NCBI GenBank assembly: GCA_024529925.1
Contig: JAFEUB010001190.1
Location: 78,526 to 142,525 of the forward strand
Source: Ophthalmolycus amberensis
Lineage: Eukaryota > Chordata > Actinopteri > Perciformes > Zoarcidae
Direction of reading: 5' to 3'
DNA length: 64,000 bases
The notes under the pieces were generated by a model. The model searched no databases. It was given only the letters and a program-made list of their open reading frames with translations, and was not told the origin of the DNA. Made by a program: the position numbers and the translations under genes. Shown piece after piece: positions 37,081 to 50,215 of the stretch. How positions within the stretch are numbered: position 1 is the stretch's first letter; each line of letters opens with the position of its first letter.

Positions 37081-37250
37081 TGTTTAACGGCACTTCCGTT
37101 GTTTTCTACAATCTTTTCCTAAACCAGCTAAGAAGTTTTGTTGCCTTAACCTAACTATGTGTTTAGCGATCTATTACTAAACCTAACCAAGTAGTGTAGT
37201 TGCCTAAACTGTTATTTACTGTGAAAACGGAAGTTTAATTTGAAAAGACT
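37081..37250 (-). repeat. Fish interspersed repeat with degenerate TTGGTTAGGTT words
   Basis: On the minus strand, ACTTGGTTAGGTTTAGTAAT and GTTAGGTTAAGGCAACAAAA occur in series between an AACGGCACTTCCGTT word and an AACGGAAGTTT word. I recall these strings from a very common percomorph repeat. It is not a telomere array, because the words are neither perfect nor contiguous. Confidence 0.5.
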
Positions 37251-39719
37251 CTGTGCATGTACCACGCCGGAATTGACACATTTTGCTGGCTTTCATAGGA
37301 AAACATGCGTACATTTTTCATAGCAACTTTATAAGGTGATAATATGTTGTGTTTACAGCATGTTGCACTGCCCCAAAGAGGCTAGAAATCAATTAATGCA
37401 ACTTTATATTTGACTACTTACTTGTAGACAAACTAAATTATTTAAGAGGTAGGGCCAGGGCCTTCACAATACTTAATTTTAAGAATATAAGCATGTTTGA
37501 ATATTATCTTTTCTTAACAAAATATACCAAACAGCTCAGTGCATCACTGTTAGCCTGAAGTCATAGAAGCTTCATTAATTTAAATCAGGAAATATCTAAT
37601 CCAATAACAACCTATGAGTGCAAGTTATAGTTCAATACCCAGTACTATGAAAGGCTCAATGTTTCTCAACAAGAATGTCATTTCCAATGTGAAGAAGGCT
37701 TTGAAACAGCATTTAGACCTTAATGTTGGAGGATCAAATTTACTGAGAATATAAATGAACAGTTTACTGAATAACGATGTATGAAATTTCCATATAAACA
37801 CAAAAGAAAATTGAGGTTTATCTTTGGTTGTTTGGTGCATTGGATGGATGTGGACTGGAATGTATGTTCTCTCATATTGTTGATGCCATCATGTCTCTAT
37901 ACGTGTCCGACTTTAATTCCATGTGCCTCATAGAGATGTTTGTTCTGTTTGCTAATTTGTTTAGCATAAGAAATGTATAACAGCCAAAGCTGACATTGCA
38001 CTGCTTTGCCATTCAATAAAACCAAACCATCTCAAGAACTGAAATAATAAAATACTTCAACAAACAATTAATCGTTTTTATGATAAAAAACAATTTCAAT
38101 TCTATTCAACTTTTAATAAACAAAACACAAGACAAATTACTACATTTAAATCTGATTATCAGGACAACGTGTAGCTGGATTTTTCAAATGACATTTGAGA
38201 AAACATTTTACAAACCCATTTATTTTAAAAGTTGGTTTTCATAGATTCAAACAAACAGAGGACTGTTAGTCAGGAGACCGCTGATTGTGTCCTGTGAGGA
38301 ACCAAAAGTCAATGTTCACTTATTCTAATAAACGTCCGCAAGTTAAATTCGGTAACAAATTTATTTGAAGCCAAATCATAATGTTTAACTAAACCTCACG
38401 AAGTCCCCTGGGGACAGATCTCAGAGACATGAATGGACCAGCACATGACATTTAAATGAGCATTGATCCACTCTGTGCAAATGAACACTGTGGGCTCTTG
38501 AAATGTACAGAAATATCCAATGTTTCAGTGTGTCTCTGTATCTCGCAGTCCTCCATCACTCGACTTCTTTTTACATTTTTTATACGTGTCATCCAGTTAT
38601 TTTCAGACTGTATGTATTCGACTGTGACAAGCTGAGTGATTCCCTGAGTGCACTAGGCCTGTTAGCCTGTATCAACATACCATGCTATGGAAAAAATACA
38701 AATTGGACCTTTGCACGTTCCTACACATACAACCCACTACAGGCAGCTCTCCCCTCCTCGTTTTTCCCCTTCCCAAACTGAGAAATGACTCCTTGTCTTT
38801 CTCCTTTAGGTCCGGCCCTATTGAGCATCCTCACAGCCGTTTAGAGCAGAAGTCCTCAGATGATTTGGCTCGATCAATGGCTTGGAATTATTCACTCTGC
38901 GTCTCCAGGAATGTTCTGCATACCAGATTCACAACCTGATTGAATTTTCCACACTCGCCTCCTCTCTAATGTCACTCACACCTCACTAAAGCAACACTGT
39001 CATGGTCCGTTAGCCAGCTCAATATTCCCCTACTGGCATTTTCTTTTCTGTCTGGATCAGGAGATGGAGAAAAACAACGAGTAAGGGAATATTCTTCTTG
39101 TTATTTTCAGCCAGCAGGGAGGAAAAATAACAAAGAGGGGTTTTGTTTTGTTTTGTCGACAGAAATAGTGACTGGCCTTTCTCAGCAGGGAGTCGACTGT
39201 CATAGCATTTTGATACAGGTGGAGTCGCATTATGGAGCACCACAGAGAACAGCAATCATCAATTATGTTGCATCTCTCAACAACACCAGAGGCTGATTCA
39301 CTCTCTTGGGAAGACTCAAAATGAAGTACCGGTACAGTTGGTGCTGTTCCCTACAACACATAGTTTTCTCTTTTTGAATGTGGAGTGTGTTAAAGTGTGT
39401 GTCTGTGCATAGGAGGAGGTAAGTTAAGCAAAATTGTTGTCCAAAGATCCAAATTCATGTCATTTAATGGTTCACTTTCTGCATTCGGCCCTCATTCATC
39501 AGGCAGGGAGAGGTGTGGAGGATGCAAAGCTTTTACTTGATAATCTATATAAACTCAGAGAAAAGAAGCATGCACATGCCAAGCTTTTTTTTTGCTGACG
39601 TATTATGGCATTCAACAGGATGCGGCTGGATCTTCTGATTAAAAGGTTGTGATGTGACTTTAATTTGCCTCACCAGCTTGTATTTTTAAATCTTCTTGAC
39701 TGACAGAGAGCAGAGGGTC
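37251..39719. other. Gene-free stretch, nothing recognised
   Basis: AT-rich with no supported exon or transposon. Confidence 0.4.
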
Positions 39720-39726
39720 TTTGTAA

Positions 39727-40010
39727 ATGGACGTTGCTCAGACTCTGGAGTTATGTCCACAGGCCCGCCTCGTGTGGTCTTTCACCCTTTTACTCTTCAT
39801 CATGTACAGCTACGGATGCAGGAGCTCTCAGGAGGACACCTATTGGGTCAAAATTTCTGACGACACTGCATTGCTGTCCCTTCTCCGAGGTTCAGAATCA
39901 GACCACAGGAATGCTCTCACAGATTTTATTTCTTATTGTATTGACCACTTTTTCGACTTAAATATGTCAAAAAAAAAACTACCAGGGCTAACAGCGCTAA
40001 CAGAGCAAAC
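39727..40010 (+). pseudogene. L2-type LINE reverse-transcriptase fragment
   Basis: The open frame of 101 codons reads CPQ at about residue 10, then SFTLLLFIMYSYGCRSSQED, WVKISDDTALLSLLRGSESD and DFISYCIDHFFDLNMSKKK. These correspond to the PQG...LSPFLFTLYT, FSDDTA and LNVSKTKE segments of teleost L2-type elements. The catalytic Asp pair is kept as SDDT. Changes in the CPQG region and truncation at both sides show it is an inactive remnant. Confidence 0.85.
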
Positions 40011-40809
40011 AGTGGCAAACTTGCTGAGTTAATAGTATAATAATGCTGTATATTGCATTATGAATAAATCTAATAATTGTGTTTTTTTTATTGTAAAAGG
40101 GTCACTCAGAGTGACATACCTTCAGAGAATCATTAGCAATTTTGGGTCATCGTTTTGGTTTATCCGACACTTGCATTTTCTACATGGTTCAGTCTTCTGT
40201 TATACACTAAATAGAATAGGACCATAACAAATTTGATCAATTACACCTGTGTTAATGGCATGTCAAAATGGCTGCTGTGAAAGCGCCTATAAAACTACGT
40301 ATATGAGAGGCCCAGGCCATGGCACACCAATTAAACATTCTCCAACAAACAGACGAACACAGATGTTTGTTTGGTGTTCATCAATTCCAAAGGTAGAGTT
40401 GGGAGTCTATAAATCAGATGTTTCTTTGTTCACAAGTCCTGACAGTGGAATTTTGAACACTCTACAGATGGAAAGACAAACGTATCTGTTCAGCAACAAC
40501 AACAAAAGGGTTACAAACTGACTTTGTCATGCCTGCTCGGCCCAGCACCAAAAGGTAGACAGACAATTCTAGCGACTTGTTTGTTAGAAAAGACAAAGAC
40601 ATATTCTTCAAACTACAGCTAAAAAAACGAGTGAATACTTCACTTACATGCGGCCAAAACCACGGTGAACGACAATATTACTCTGTGTCTGCTGTATTGT
40701 TTCAGAGGAGGATCTTTTGTTATCATGTTAGCCCTAACTGTTCTAGAAACCAGACGTTTGTTGCAGCTTTTATCTGTGGAGATGGGTAAGAGCTCAGAGT
40801 AGGACCGCT
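40011..40809. other. Gene-free stretch between two LINE fragments
   Basis: No supported feature. The 90-codon frame at 40249-40521 has no familiar motif. Confidence 0.35.
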
Positions 40810-41070
40810 GCCCCTTTGTGTTGCCTTTCGAGGTTATTCCTGCATCTGATAAGGATGTGTCCGAGACACTTCCCTTTAGAGGTTTTCCTGGAGCATATGG
40901 GAGGAGACCTCAGGGCAGACGCAGAACATGCTGGAGGGATTACATGTCCCATCTGGCCTGTAAACACCTTGGGAACACCCAGGAGGAGCTGGAGGTTTGG
41001 GCTTCTTTTCTTTGCCTGCTGCCACCGCAATCCATACCTGGATAAGCACCCAAAAATGGATGTCTGTCAG
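40810..41070 (+). pseudogene. Non-LTR retrotransposon ORF2 C-terminus and 3' end
   Basis: Frame-shifted translation contains GRRPQGRRRTCWRDYMSHLA and CKHLGNTQEELEVWASFLCL LP. This matches the familiar fish LINE tail pattern (RRPRGRPRxRWRDYVSxLAWERLGIPxEEL...VWASLLRLLPP). DNA ends CCATACCTGGATAAGCACCC then AAAATGGATG, equivalent to the usual GATAAG...ATGGATGG tail. A short deletion after EELE and frameshifts make it dead. The clade is uncertain. Confidence 0.65.
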
Positions 41071-42059
41071 CTTTTTTTTTTGTTGGGGGGTTGCCCCCTT
41101 CTGGACAAAATTTGATAAATGCTGCTTTAAATTCTAGAAAAATAAATCTCTGAAGCAGACCGCGGTATCCTTGTTACATCACTTTAAATTTGAAGTAACG
41201 ATGAAGAAATGAAAATAAAACAATGATGCCATTTGTAAGGATTATTTTCAATAACTCAGATGCAATTCATGAGAGCACTGGTTTGAATGCAGAGCGTCCT
41301 GTTGGCCCAAAAAGTGGACTTAGTGAGCGTTATCTTTGACCTAACGTGGGGCTGTTTGGCTTTGCACCTGCACGTTCATCACATCTTCAAAAGGAAGGCG
41401 CAGCGCTGCCTTGTGTTGATAAAACACTGGCTCGAGCCGATGGCTCTTTGAACACCAAGTGAAGGGGAGGGCAGGGGAGATATTTCATACACACATGAGT
41501 GCCCATGCACTTACTCTTTCACTTACTTACGTAAAACTTTCTCTTCTTCTCTTCCTCTCTTTACGCCTCTCAGCCCTCTCTGTCCTAAACCGTCTCTCTG
41601 GTGCTTTACTACAAACACATTTATACTTTATCTCTGTCCTCTTTACTTACTCTCACTGTCACCGTTTCTTCTTCTCCCTCTCTCATCTCTCATCTGTGTC
41701 TGTCTAAATGCGTTTCCAATCAGAGCAGCACCATCAGCATACTGAGAGCGTTCCGAGAGAGACAGGAGGGAGAAAGGACAAGACGGATCCAGGGAGACGC
41801 AGAAGACAGAAGAAGGCAGAGGACATCTGGAGCCTGGTTGCTAATTCATTCACAGATGACAAATGAGCCATTTTGTGACTGCTAATGGATGAGAGAAGTA
41901 GAGACAAACAATAAATGGATTTACTAAAATACATTTCTCCGCCATTGGAGACATTCAAGCCCATGAATTTAGAAAATCTGTAAAAAATGGAGGTGAATCG
42001 GAGTGAAGTCATGAGTTAGATAGTTTTGAAGGTAAAGTTCAACATTTTGGGAAATTCAC
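41071..42059. other. Gene-free stretch, pyrimidine-rich in the middle
   Basis: CT-rich sequence at about 41515-41705 gives Leu/Ser-rich frames of no significance. No exon was supported. Confidence 0.4.
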
Positions 42060-42165
42060 TTGGTAAATGGACTGCATTTGCATCGGGCTTTTATCAAGAG
42101 CAAATTACGTTTTTGCTAACCATCGGGAGAAACTTGGGGTTCAGTGTCTCCCAAGACAAGAGAGT
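42060..42165 (+). repeat. Fish interspersed repeat fragment
   Basis: TGGTAAATGGACTGCATTTG, a GGGCTTTTATC word, then AACTTGGGGTTCAGTGTCTC and CCCAAGAC match the start and end of a common teleost repeat (TGGTAAATGGACTG...GGGGTTCAGTGTCTTGCCCAAGGAC). The middle is deleted. Confidence 0.6.
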
Positions 42166-43170
42166 GGATCTTCATATCTAAATCTAATAAAGAAGACTTA
42201 AGCCCATTTGTTAAATGTTGAATTATTCCTTAAATTACAGTGCCTGGCTTCCTGTATGGGAAAGATAACTGTGTTCAAAGGATTTCAGTTGTGACTTCTC
42301 ACTGCAGTGATAGCTCTGAGTTAAAAGATGCAGTTCAAAAACGTCTCGGCTTTCCAGCATGACCTGTTTCATTTTAATGTAAGCTTTGCTACACTCCTCC
42401 ACATGGTGAAATCTTCCCTTTTCAGTGCAGCAGAGTTGAAGTTGTAAAGAGCCAGAAACTGTAAGGAATGTGTAACCAACCTGTGGCCCGTGTCTTGCTG
42501 TCTCGCCTCAGCGGATGGTAATGAAAAATATGCCCTGCATCGTAATCACCGGTGACCCTCATGCAAAGGCTTGGTTGGCTCCTCTCTGGCCCCATGGGTG
42601 TCCTCTGAGCAAGGTCCTGACCGGCCACTAGTCCGTACCTGATGAGAATATTCATGACCATGTATGTTTGAATGCTAGGAGGCTTGCATTGATTTGTCTA
42701 AAATAACCCGGGGTGTTGCTGCCAGGTGTGGAAGCAAGGATGAAGTAAAGATATCTGATGAATGGGACAGGGAGTGCAGCTTCTGTGTGTATTATTTCAG
42801 CCTCCATAAACAGACCTTCAAAGCATCATGATTCTGGTAATATAACGAGACCGCGCTGCTGAATTGATCTGTGTAAACAGAGCCATATGGTTCTGCACAC
42901 TTTCTCTCTCTGTCGGTATGTCAATGCCCATGTGAATCCAGCCCAACTCATTTAATAAGCACATGTTTTTTTCCATTGTTCTGAAAGGTGGCAAAATGAC
43001 AAGCTGGTATGGTAATATCAAACCACCTGTGTGATGGAAAGGTTAATCGTTTGAAGGAAAACACTCAGAGCTCATTTCATTCACTTTGTTTGCTTTGTGT
43101 TTATTGGTTGATTCGAGTGTAATCATGCCATTTATGCGTGCTAATAGGAGGTAATTTATGCCGAAATATC

Positions 43171-43173
<3 letters not shown>
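42166..43173. other. Gene-free stretch, nothing recognised
   Basis: Repeat-free sequence of fairly high complexity around 42430-42660, with no splice-bounded open frame. It might be conserved non-coding DNA, which cannot be judged from one sequence. Confidence 0.3.
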
Positions 43174-43230
<57 letters not shown>

Positions 43231-43233
43231 TGT
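43174..43233 (+). repeat. (TG)n followed by (TGCG)n microsatellite
   Basis: About 19 TG units run directly into about five TGCG units, so the second array looks like an expanded point variant of the first. Confidence 0.95.
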
Positions 43234-45966
43234 CTGTGTCGACATCCTTAAATGTGTTTCAATACATCACTGTGTATTTATAATATGTATTAAAGCACCC
43301 CTGTTGTAAAATTCCCTCAACCTTCACTGCAGTTGTTTTGCTGTTATGAATACAAATGTGCTGGTACCCATGGAGATGCTGTGAACTACAGTACAATCGC
43401 ACATCTAAACTGTGTGGCGTGATTGAAGATGAGTTTTACATGACAGCAGAACAAGATTAGAACAAATGCAAACAAAACAGCTTAAAGAGTCAATTTGTGA
43501 ATGCTTTAAAAATCAAGTGAATTTGTTACGCTTAGGTAGATTAGAAATATATAAGACTAACTAAGACTAGTACTAACATATCAATTCAGGTACATGTTTT
43601 TTGGCATCAAGACTCAGTTTCCTTAAGCTTTTATTCTCAATTGGATCTGTCTCTGTGTCCTATCTGGTCCTCAGGGATGTAGATGCTCATAAAACGAGAA
43701 AGGTGGGGTCATAAAGCGCTCTGCGAGTCTGTCCTGGCACGTGGTAAATTGAGAGTCCGACTATTTAGTGGCCCTATAGGTTCCTAGAGAGCAGTCTCTG
43801 CACAAAGTTTATTAGTTCCTATTTTGTCATTGTTGTTATTATAACATTTAAGTTTCATCATCTTTCCGTTGACCTTCGCTGCAACCGTATTTTAAAATGT
43901 AAAGCTCTCCTAGCTCAGAATGTGGTATTCTCAGGGTCCTTCCTCTATATATACTGCAGCTTTGTCACTCTGGAGGAAATGACGAACCATGTGTTGATTA
44001 GTGTGAAACTGATAAACACTTGATGCAGTCTTTAAAGTCTTTAAAGCTGCGCTAATCAAGTTGTGTTGGTTCTACAGCCCATAACCTTACTCTTTTGGTT
44101 CACTAATCACTCATCAACCGCAGACTGCTGTTTTCATCTTAAAAATATTTCATAAACCCACTGAGCGTTACCTGTCCAGCAACAAAGTTAATGCCTAGCT
44201 GGTGAAATTAAAGCATTCAGCAGCTAATGAGCCATATTGTTTCTCAGGAATTGCAGTAGACCAAAACACAAAAGTTTAAATGATCATTATAATTAGCATT
44301 TTCTCATATATCCATGTAAACTGTGTATGAAATGTATTAAAAGCTGGTTAGGTGTGATACCGAATACCATGCTTCACTCGCTCAATTTTCTGGACGCCTC
44401 AAATGTAAATGAGTGTATTTGATCTGTTGTTCAGAAGACATTGTAGAGGCGAGGAGATTGCCGACTGAGGTTGATCATTTAAAAAGGGAGACTCTTCCTG
44501 CTGCTTCTTACATTTACAAGCGACAGAACTAATTTCTCCTCGCAAGAAATGATCTGAGCTGGCAGACAGACAGATGAGTAATGTCTGGTTGTTAAAAGGG
44601 AAGGCAACTATGCTTTGGTTCAATGTGCGTCGGAACAAGATGGTGGCTTTCTGAAAGCCTGCATTACAGGGCTTTACTAATTCAAACAAGCAAATATGTG
44701 TCGAAAAAGTGTCCTCTGTTCATAATCCCAACACAACTTCAAAAGGATTTGAATGGGGCTCGAAGAAAAGGACTGGTTGCCAATACAGTATCAGTAGCAT
44801 ACTGTAGCACAAAGCTAAACACACTAACAGATTATAATTTATCTTTGAAGTGTGTGATGTTGGTATACACTCAAAAATATGAAATAAAAAAACACGCTGC
44901 ATGATTTTCTAAACATTATTTTAACTATTCAAGCATGCCAAACTGATACTCAACACATGGTGTAATTAGAAAAACCTGGAGCAAGTTGTAAGATTTTTAT
45001 TTTCACAATGATTTGAGCCTTTAGCGTAAGTCCCTCATCTGCCGGCACAGAAAATGGTGGTTAATAAGTTCAAGAATTCTGCAAGGGGTTCTGCATTGAT
45101 TTTCCACTTGAACTATGTCCGTGTGGCTGATTTTATTTTCTAACAGCAGTGCATCTGATTGCAGGGAACAACATGAAATTGCTCTCCTCAAAACCTCAGT
45201 CCTGTTTAACAAACCTGCAGTAGCCTTGATTTGACCAGAGAGTTCAACAGGCCTCATTTATGGCTGAAGTGAGAGTCTGTAAAGTAAGGCAAGGCTTGGG
45301 GAGTTTTACTCTATAGCCTATTTCACACATACGTACAAGCAGTTCAAGTTCTCTAACCCCTTCTCCTAGAAATACCATTAATAAGCAACTGGTGAATGGA
45401 GTGACGAATGACTGTACAAAGTGTTTCAACAAGAGTTGAAAGCAAGACTTTACGTCCTGTCTTGAACCTCAAGTCAGTATCAATATTCAACCGTTACCAC
45501 TAACCCAAATCAAATGGTTTTCACTCGCCTGTACAGCTATAAACATTGTCCATGGAACCAGGTGTTCATACACTGGCATGCAGTCTCACAGTGTGTTACG
45601 ATCCACTGTTGATTTGGATATATGAGTCCAGTTCCTGGAAAGGTAATCTTATAAAGCAATCATGCTGTTGTAGATACCTTAATCTTTAGTGGCCATAAAA
45701 GACTATGAGGTTCGAAAAAACGCTCGGTATGAATAAAATCAAATATACGGCAAAAATATTTCATCTATGTTGAGATTGTTGCTTTGTCAATATGTTGAGG
45801 AAAAAAAGACACTGCACTTTCAAATTTAGCTTAGTAAAACTTCACACGTTTTCCATATTCCATATTCTTTGTCATTGACAAATGTGTTTAATAACACTGG
45901 CATTTTTGAAGAGAGATGTAAGACAACAAACAACACCCTGCCCTTTTTCTGTGAGCGTTGTAGGAA

Positions 45967-45968
<2 letters not shown>
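43234..45968. other. Gene-free stretch, nothing recognised
   Basis: AT-rich, with no supported exon, RNA gene or transposon. Confidence 0.4.

Positions 45969-46001
<33 letters not shown>
45969..46001 (+). repeat. (GT)n microsatellite
   Basis: Sixteen GT units; source of spurious Val/Cys and Thr/His frames on both strands. Confidence 0.95.
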
Positions 46002-46002
<1 letters not shown>

Positions 46003-46104
46003 CCGTGCATGCGTGTGTTGGAGAGTGCCAATGCCACAGCAGTATGAACAGACACGTTGCAATATGTTCGGGAGAACACCTTGCAGAGAGCGCAGCAGAC
46101 AACG

Positions 46105-46200
46105 GTTCATTATTGCATGATTACCATATGCCTGTGCGACTGTGGGTTCAAACCTGGTTCAGATCCAGCTGGTGATTTATGTCCCATCTCATCCCATCTG
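46105..46200 (+). mobile_element. tRNA-derived SINE-like 3' fragment
   Basis: GTGCGACTGTGGGTTCAAAC contains a B-box-like word, and is followed by CTGGTTCAGATCCAGC and TTATGTCCCATCTCATCCCA, as in the 3' half of some teleost tRNA SINEs (B box, then a ..GTCATCCC.. tail). No A box is recognisable upstream. Confidence 0.35.
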
Positions 46201-46447
46201 CACTCCACTGTGTACACTGCATATTAATCAGAGGTGTCTTTAACGCCGATAAATTGTTTGGGATAAATGATGACTTTTCTCTGCACTCGGACCAGATTCA
46301 GAGCGCTGATCGACTCCTGCCAGTTTGCAGGTGATGTCAGAAGGATCTTTTAGAAAGTCAAGAGGAAAACAGGAGGCCATCTGTGCTTGTGAAGCTTCAG
46401 AAGGAAGAGAACACAAGCTTACAAATCTAACTTATGTGTGTGTTTGA

Positions 46448-46454
<7 letters not shown>

Positions 46455-46530
<76 letters not shown>
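46455..46530 (+). repeat. (TG)n microsatellite, 76 bases
   Basis: Perfect alternating TG, preceded by a short TATA patch. Confidence 0.96.
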
Positions 46531-46532
<2 letters not shown>

Positions 46533-49197
46533 TGCATCCCATGTATTTGCTGACTGCCAGTGATTCGCAGATAAAAGCCTGCAGAAATGTGCAGTCACTA
46601 AAAGATTAACAGTGTGTCAGTGTCATACGATTCAATTTCTCTGCATTATAAATGTAAGGATGAGTTTAAAAATACACAAGACTGTGAATTATTCAGCCAC
46701 TCCCCTCACACTCTGAGAGGCTTTTTGACTTGATGCACTGCAATAGTGAGTAATGTGGCAAATACCCGATGAGACCATCAGTGACGGTAGATATTGAAGG
46801 TGAAATGTTTGATGTAAAACTGTGTTTGTGTGCGAAAACTACAAAACCTCCGGGGGAGGGGAAAAAAAAGGTTGCCATTTGTTTATTAAGAGTCGATGCA
46901 TAATTAGGGAGGAGAAAATATACCACCCATGGAGTGTGTAAATAAGGCAATTAATTTGTCTCTTACAATTAAACTCACTCTTGTGTGCTATTTTCTCAAA
47001 ACACTTTTTAAAATGGTGTATCTTAGAATATTTGAATAAGGAAAATTCTTCTGTATGGAAATGATTTAATACCATTGTATATTCATCTTTTTGGATTAGA
47101 TGCACTTCTTTGCCAAGACCCACTCGATAAAATCTTACAGAATGTCTTGTCTGTTCATCTGAATCATACATGCATGACTCAAAAATATCTAATCGCCACA
47201 GATATATAATCCACATTATAGGATGCTGCCTAAAATCCACATTGCCAAATTGTCATCGGTGAGGAGCATCAGCATGCCGTGCTGAGCTTTAAGTGGCTTG
47301 TGCGTGATGCACAGAGCCGTGCGTGTATACTGCCACCCAGTGGAATTGTGCAATAATATTAGCCTGGATGAGTCATTCTTGCAGCCTGACTGCCTTCCTC
47401 GGCCTTGCTTGCAGAGGGACCCGGGTTGCTTCATAAATTAGTCTCACAGCTGATGGAAGGCAATCTCAAGGTCTGTGAAGATGGGGTTGAAAGGACTGTG
47501 TAGACGGTGAGCATAGAGTGAAAGGACAGGAGGGGGGTGACAGAAGGAGTGAAGCAGCCATTTGGGCTGCTCTGAAGCAAGAACAAGACTGCGTAAGCCA
47601 ACAGAGCGCAGAGCCAAAGACAGCAAGCACTAAGCATTCAGAGCAAAAACGCACCGCGCTTGTCAATGGGACAGAGAGAGGGGGAGAGATATGCATAATT
47701 TTGAACTTGGAAAAACACATGCCTGCAACAATCCTGCATCCACGTATGGAAAAGTGTATCAAAAGAAGTTTATTTTCAGTAGCTCACAAAATGACTGGTT
47801 TCAGAAAGTTTATAATTCGACAGAAGGCAGTGTTTTTATAAAAGCTGGCACTGAACATGGTCCTCAGGGGCAGCGGGCTGTTACAGGCTGTAAACGTTTT
47901 TAACAACTTTTATTTCCTCAATAACCTTGATGAGTAACATGTGTTTGTTTGATGCATTGACAGAATTACAGACAATTTAAAATACAGTTTCACCTTTATA
48001 GAGAGCATACAGTACATGTGTGTACACCACATTTGTGTAGATATCAGTGAACTGTGATTTAGTTATATCAGGAAGTCTACAATTCAAATTAAACCAATGT
48101 CATTTATGGATTCAAATAATTAAATATAATCCAATGCGGAGATAATTTCCCTGCCAGGAGGTATTCAAAATCTAGGAAGAGAGGAAAGAATAAAGGTGGT
48201 GTGGAAATTGTTACCTTGAACATAGTCCTGAAAGCAAATGCCACAGGTGTTTATCCATTCGCTGAACTCCTCTCTTCCATAACTTGCAGCGAAATTGCCA
48301 AAAGACCTCTAAATGACTGTAGACTCTAGTCAATTTCCAGAACCAGAAATCCATGAAGTTAAGTAATACCGCAGTCCAGTCCACCATGAAAAGCATTAAG
48401 GGAGGCACTCTATTCATCCGAGGATAAATAGCTCTCCTTGCACTTCTCAAGTTAATCTTCTTACCTTTATGTCTTTTGTTGATAAATGTTTTTTGTGCCC
48501 TCCATTTAATAATACCAGAATATGAATGCATGTTCGGCACTCTCTTTTCAAAAGAGCCTTCCTTTTCACATTGCGTTCAATCACAACCTGAGATGCGATA
48601 TTCTGTTACACGATTACCATGTGACAGGTAATTTTACTCAAGTGAAGCCTGAATACATTGCAGTAAATGTAATGGTATTATTAAGATATAATAAAAGAAG
48701 ATGTAGTAACTCATTAATCCAGCTTTTACATGGATCTTTATGTGCTGTGATTTATTTCACATCTCAGCTAAATATTGTCATCAATTTAAGTGAAATATAG
48801 TGTAAATAACCACGTTACAAATGAAGAATGGCATAAATAGACCATTCATTTAAATCCCCACCTGTCCAACATCTCACTCTCCTCCCCAGTGTCACTCTCA
48901 GGAAATTACATCATTACACCCTTTTTAACTAAATCAGTTAATCCATCTTCATCTGTCTCCGTCTCTCAGATGTCGTCCACATCATAAACGTTGTCAGTCT
49001 GTACAAACACGCACCGTGAAAGCAGAGGAAACCCATCGTGAAGGAGCGGTGACATTGACAAAGTGAGAGTGTGGCCAAAGTGCAGTGTAACAGCACGCTG
49101 CCACTTATGAAAACACCTGCTCCACACTGTCAGCAACTTAACCTTCTATCACCTAAATCCCCACCGGAGGATTATATGTGACAGATGTAGGACAGGA
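46531..49197. other. Gene-free stretch, nothing recognised
   Basis: Several open frames of 90-133 codons on both strands (for example minus 46839-47240) show no familiar motif or splice context. I treat them as chance. Confidence 0.4.
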
Positions 49198-49228
49198 GGG
49201 GGGTCAGGGGGGCGGGGGTGGCATGGGT
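49198..49228 (+). other. G-quadruplex-prone G-rich stretch
   Basis: Six G, six G, five G, two G and three G runs are separated by loops of 1-3 bases, which meets the usual four-tract quadruplex pattern. Confidence 0.6.
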
Positions 49229-50056
49229 GAGGTGGAGTGTGACAGAAGTGACTTCATAAGTAAAAGTTTGTTGGAGAGCGATGAAAAACAGCTGAAAGAG
49301 GCGCAGGAGGAAGGACGTGAGAGGCACAACAAACAAGTCCAAGAGAGAAGTAATTAGAAAAGGTGTGAGGAGAGTGTGTTGGAATAAGTGACATCATGTA
49401 GGAGCCATTTAATTAAGCTTTTCTGGGGCCAGGTAGTCCTGGCGTCCCTTTCCCCAGCACCGTTTTCCAGATGTTTTTTTAGGGGACCAGCAAAGTCTTT
49501 ATGCTCTGGGAACCATGAATGCCGATATTACATTTTGAGCAAATCATAAAGGATGATAAATGTGCTTTTTCACAGTTGAAAGGCGGCTAATGGAGCAGGC
49601 AGACTTGTTAGACAAAAGGCACTTTAAGAAGGACATGAAAGACACAAAGGACATAGAAGTGATCCTGAATTAACTCATCCTTCACAAAATGACAGTTTAG
49701 ACTGAGAGAGGTGTGGTTCTGTTAAATGATTTGCATAAAATGTATCATCCTACATATTGTGAGGAGGATTTTCAGTCACTCTACAAGTGTCTTTGTAATG
49801 GCACAGTATGATCACTGGTATTGTGATGTGTCAGTGACGCATTCAATATACAGATGACAGGAGGTTTGGGTAACAGCTGTGGAATATTTTGTTTTCTTGC
49901 TTCCAATTTTTGTTGGTTTAGTGTATCAGAGTTGTTGGTGCTTTAATGTTGAATATCTAAATAAAAAGAGTCAGATTTGTTATATTTAAGCTTTGCTTCT
50001 CCAGCATGACACGTGCATTGTCTTTTTGGCTACCCTATAATGTATCATTTAGACCC
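49229..50056. other. Gene-free stretch, nothing recognised
   Basis: No supported exon or repeat. Confidence 0.4.
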
Positions 50057-50215
50057 ATTAGACAGATAGATAGTTACTTTATTAATCCCACAAGGGGACA
50101 TTTTTTCGCGACAGCAGCATTAATAGGTAGAGGTAAAGCAATAAAAAATAACAGAGTAAAACAATGAAATAGAATAATATTAAAATGAACTAACTAAACA
50201 ATAGTGCAAAGATTT
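50057..50215 (-). mobile_element. LINE 3' end, minus orientation
   Basis: On the + strand the text is GACAGATAGATAGTTACTTT, ATTAATCCCACAAGGGGACA, then A-rich untranslated sequence. Its reverse complement gives CCCTTGTGGGATTAATAAAG followed by TATC repeats. This is the standard ending (CCTTGGGGATCAATAAAGTATCTATC-like) of teleost L2-type LINEs, so the element is on the minus strand. Confidence 0.7.

Noticed and set aside
37081..37250. Interstitial telomere array (TTAGG-like words)
   Set aside because: The words are degenerate and not contiguous TTAGGG; they belong to a common fish interspersed repeat.
46839..47240. 133-codon minus-strand open frame
   Set aside because: No familiar motif, no splice context, and AT-rich chance-like composition.
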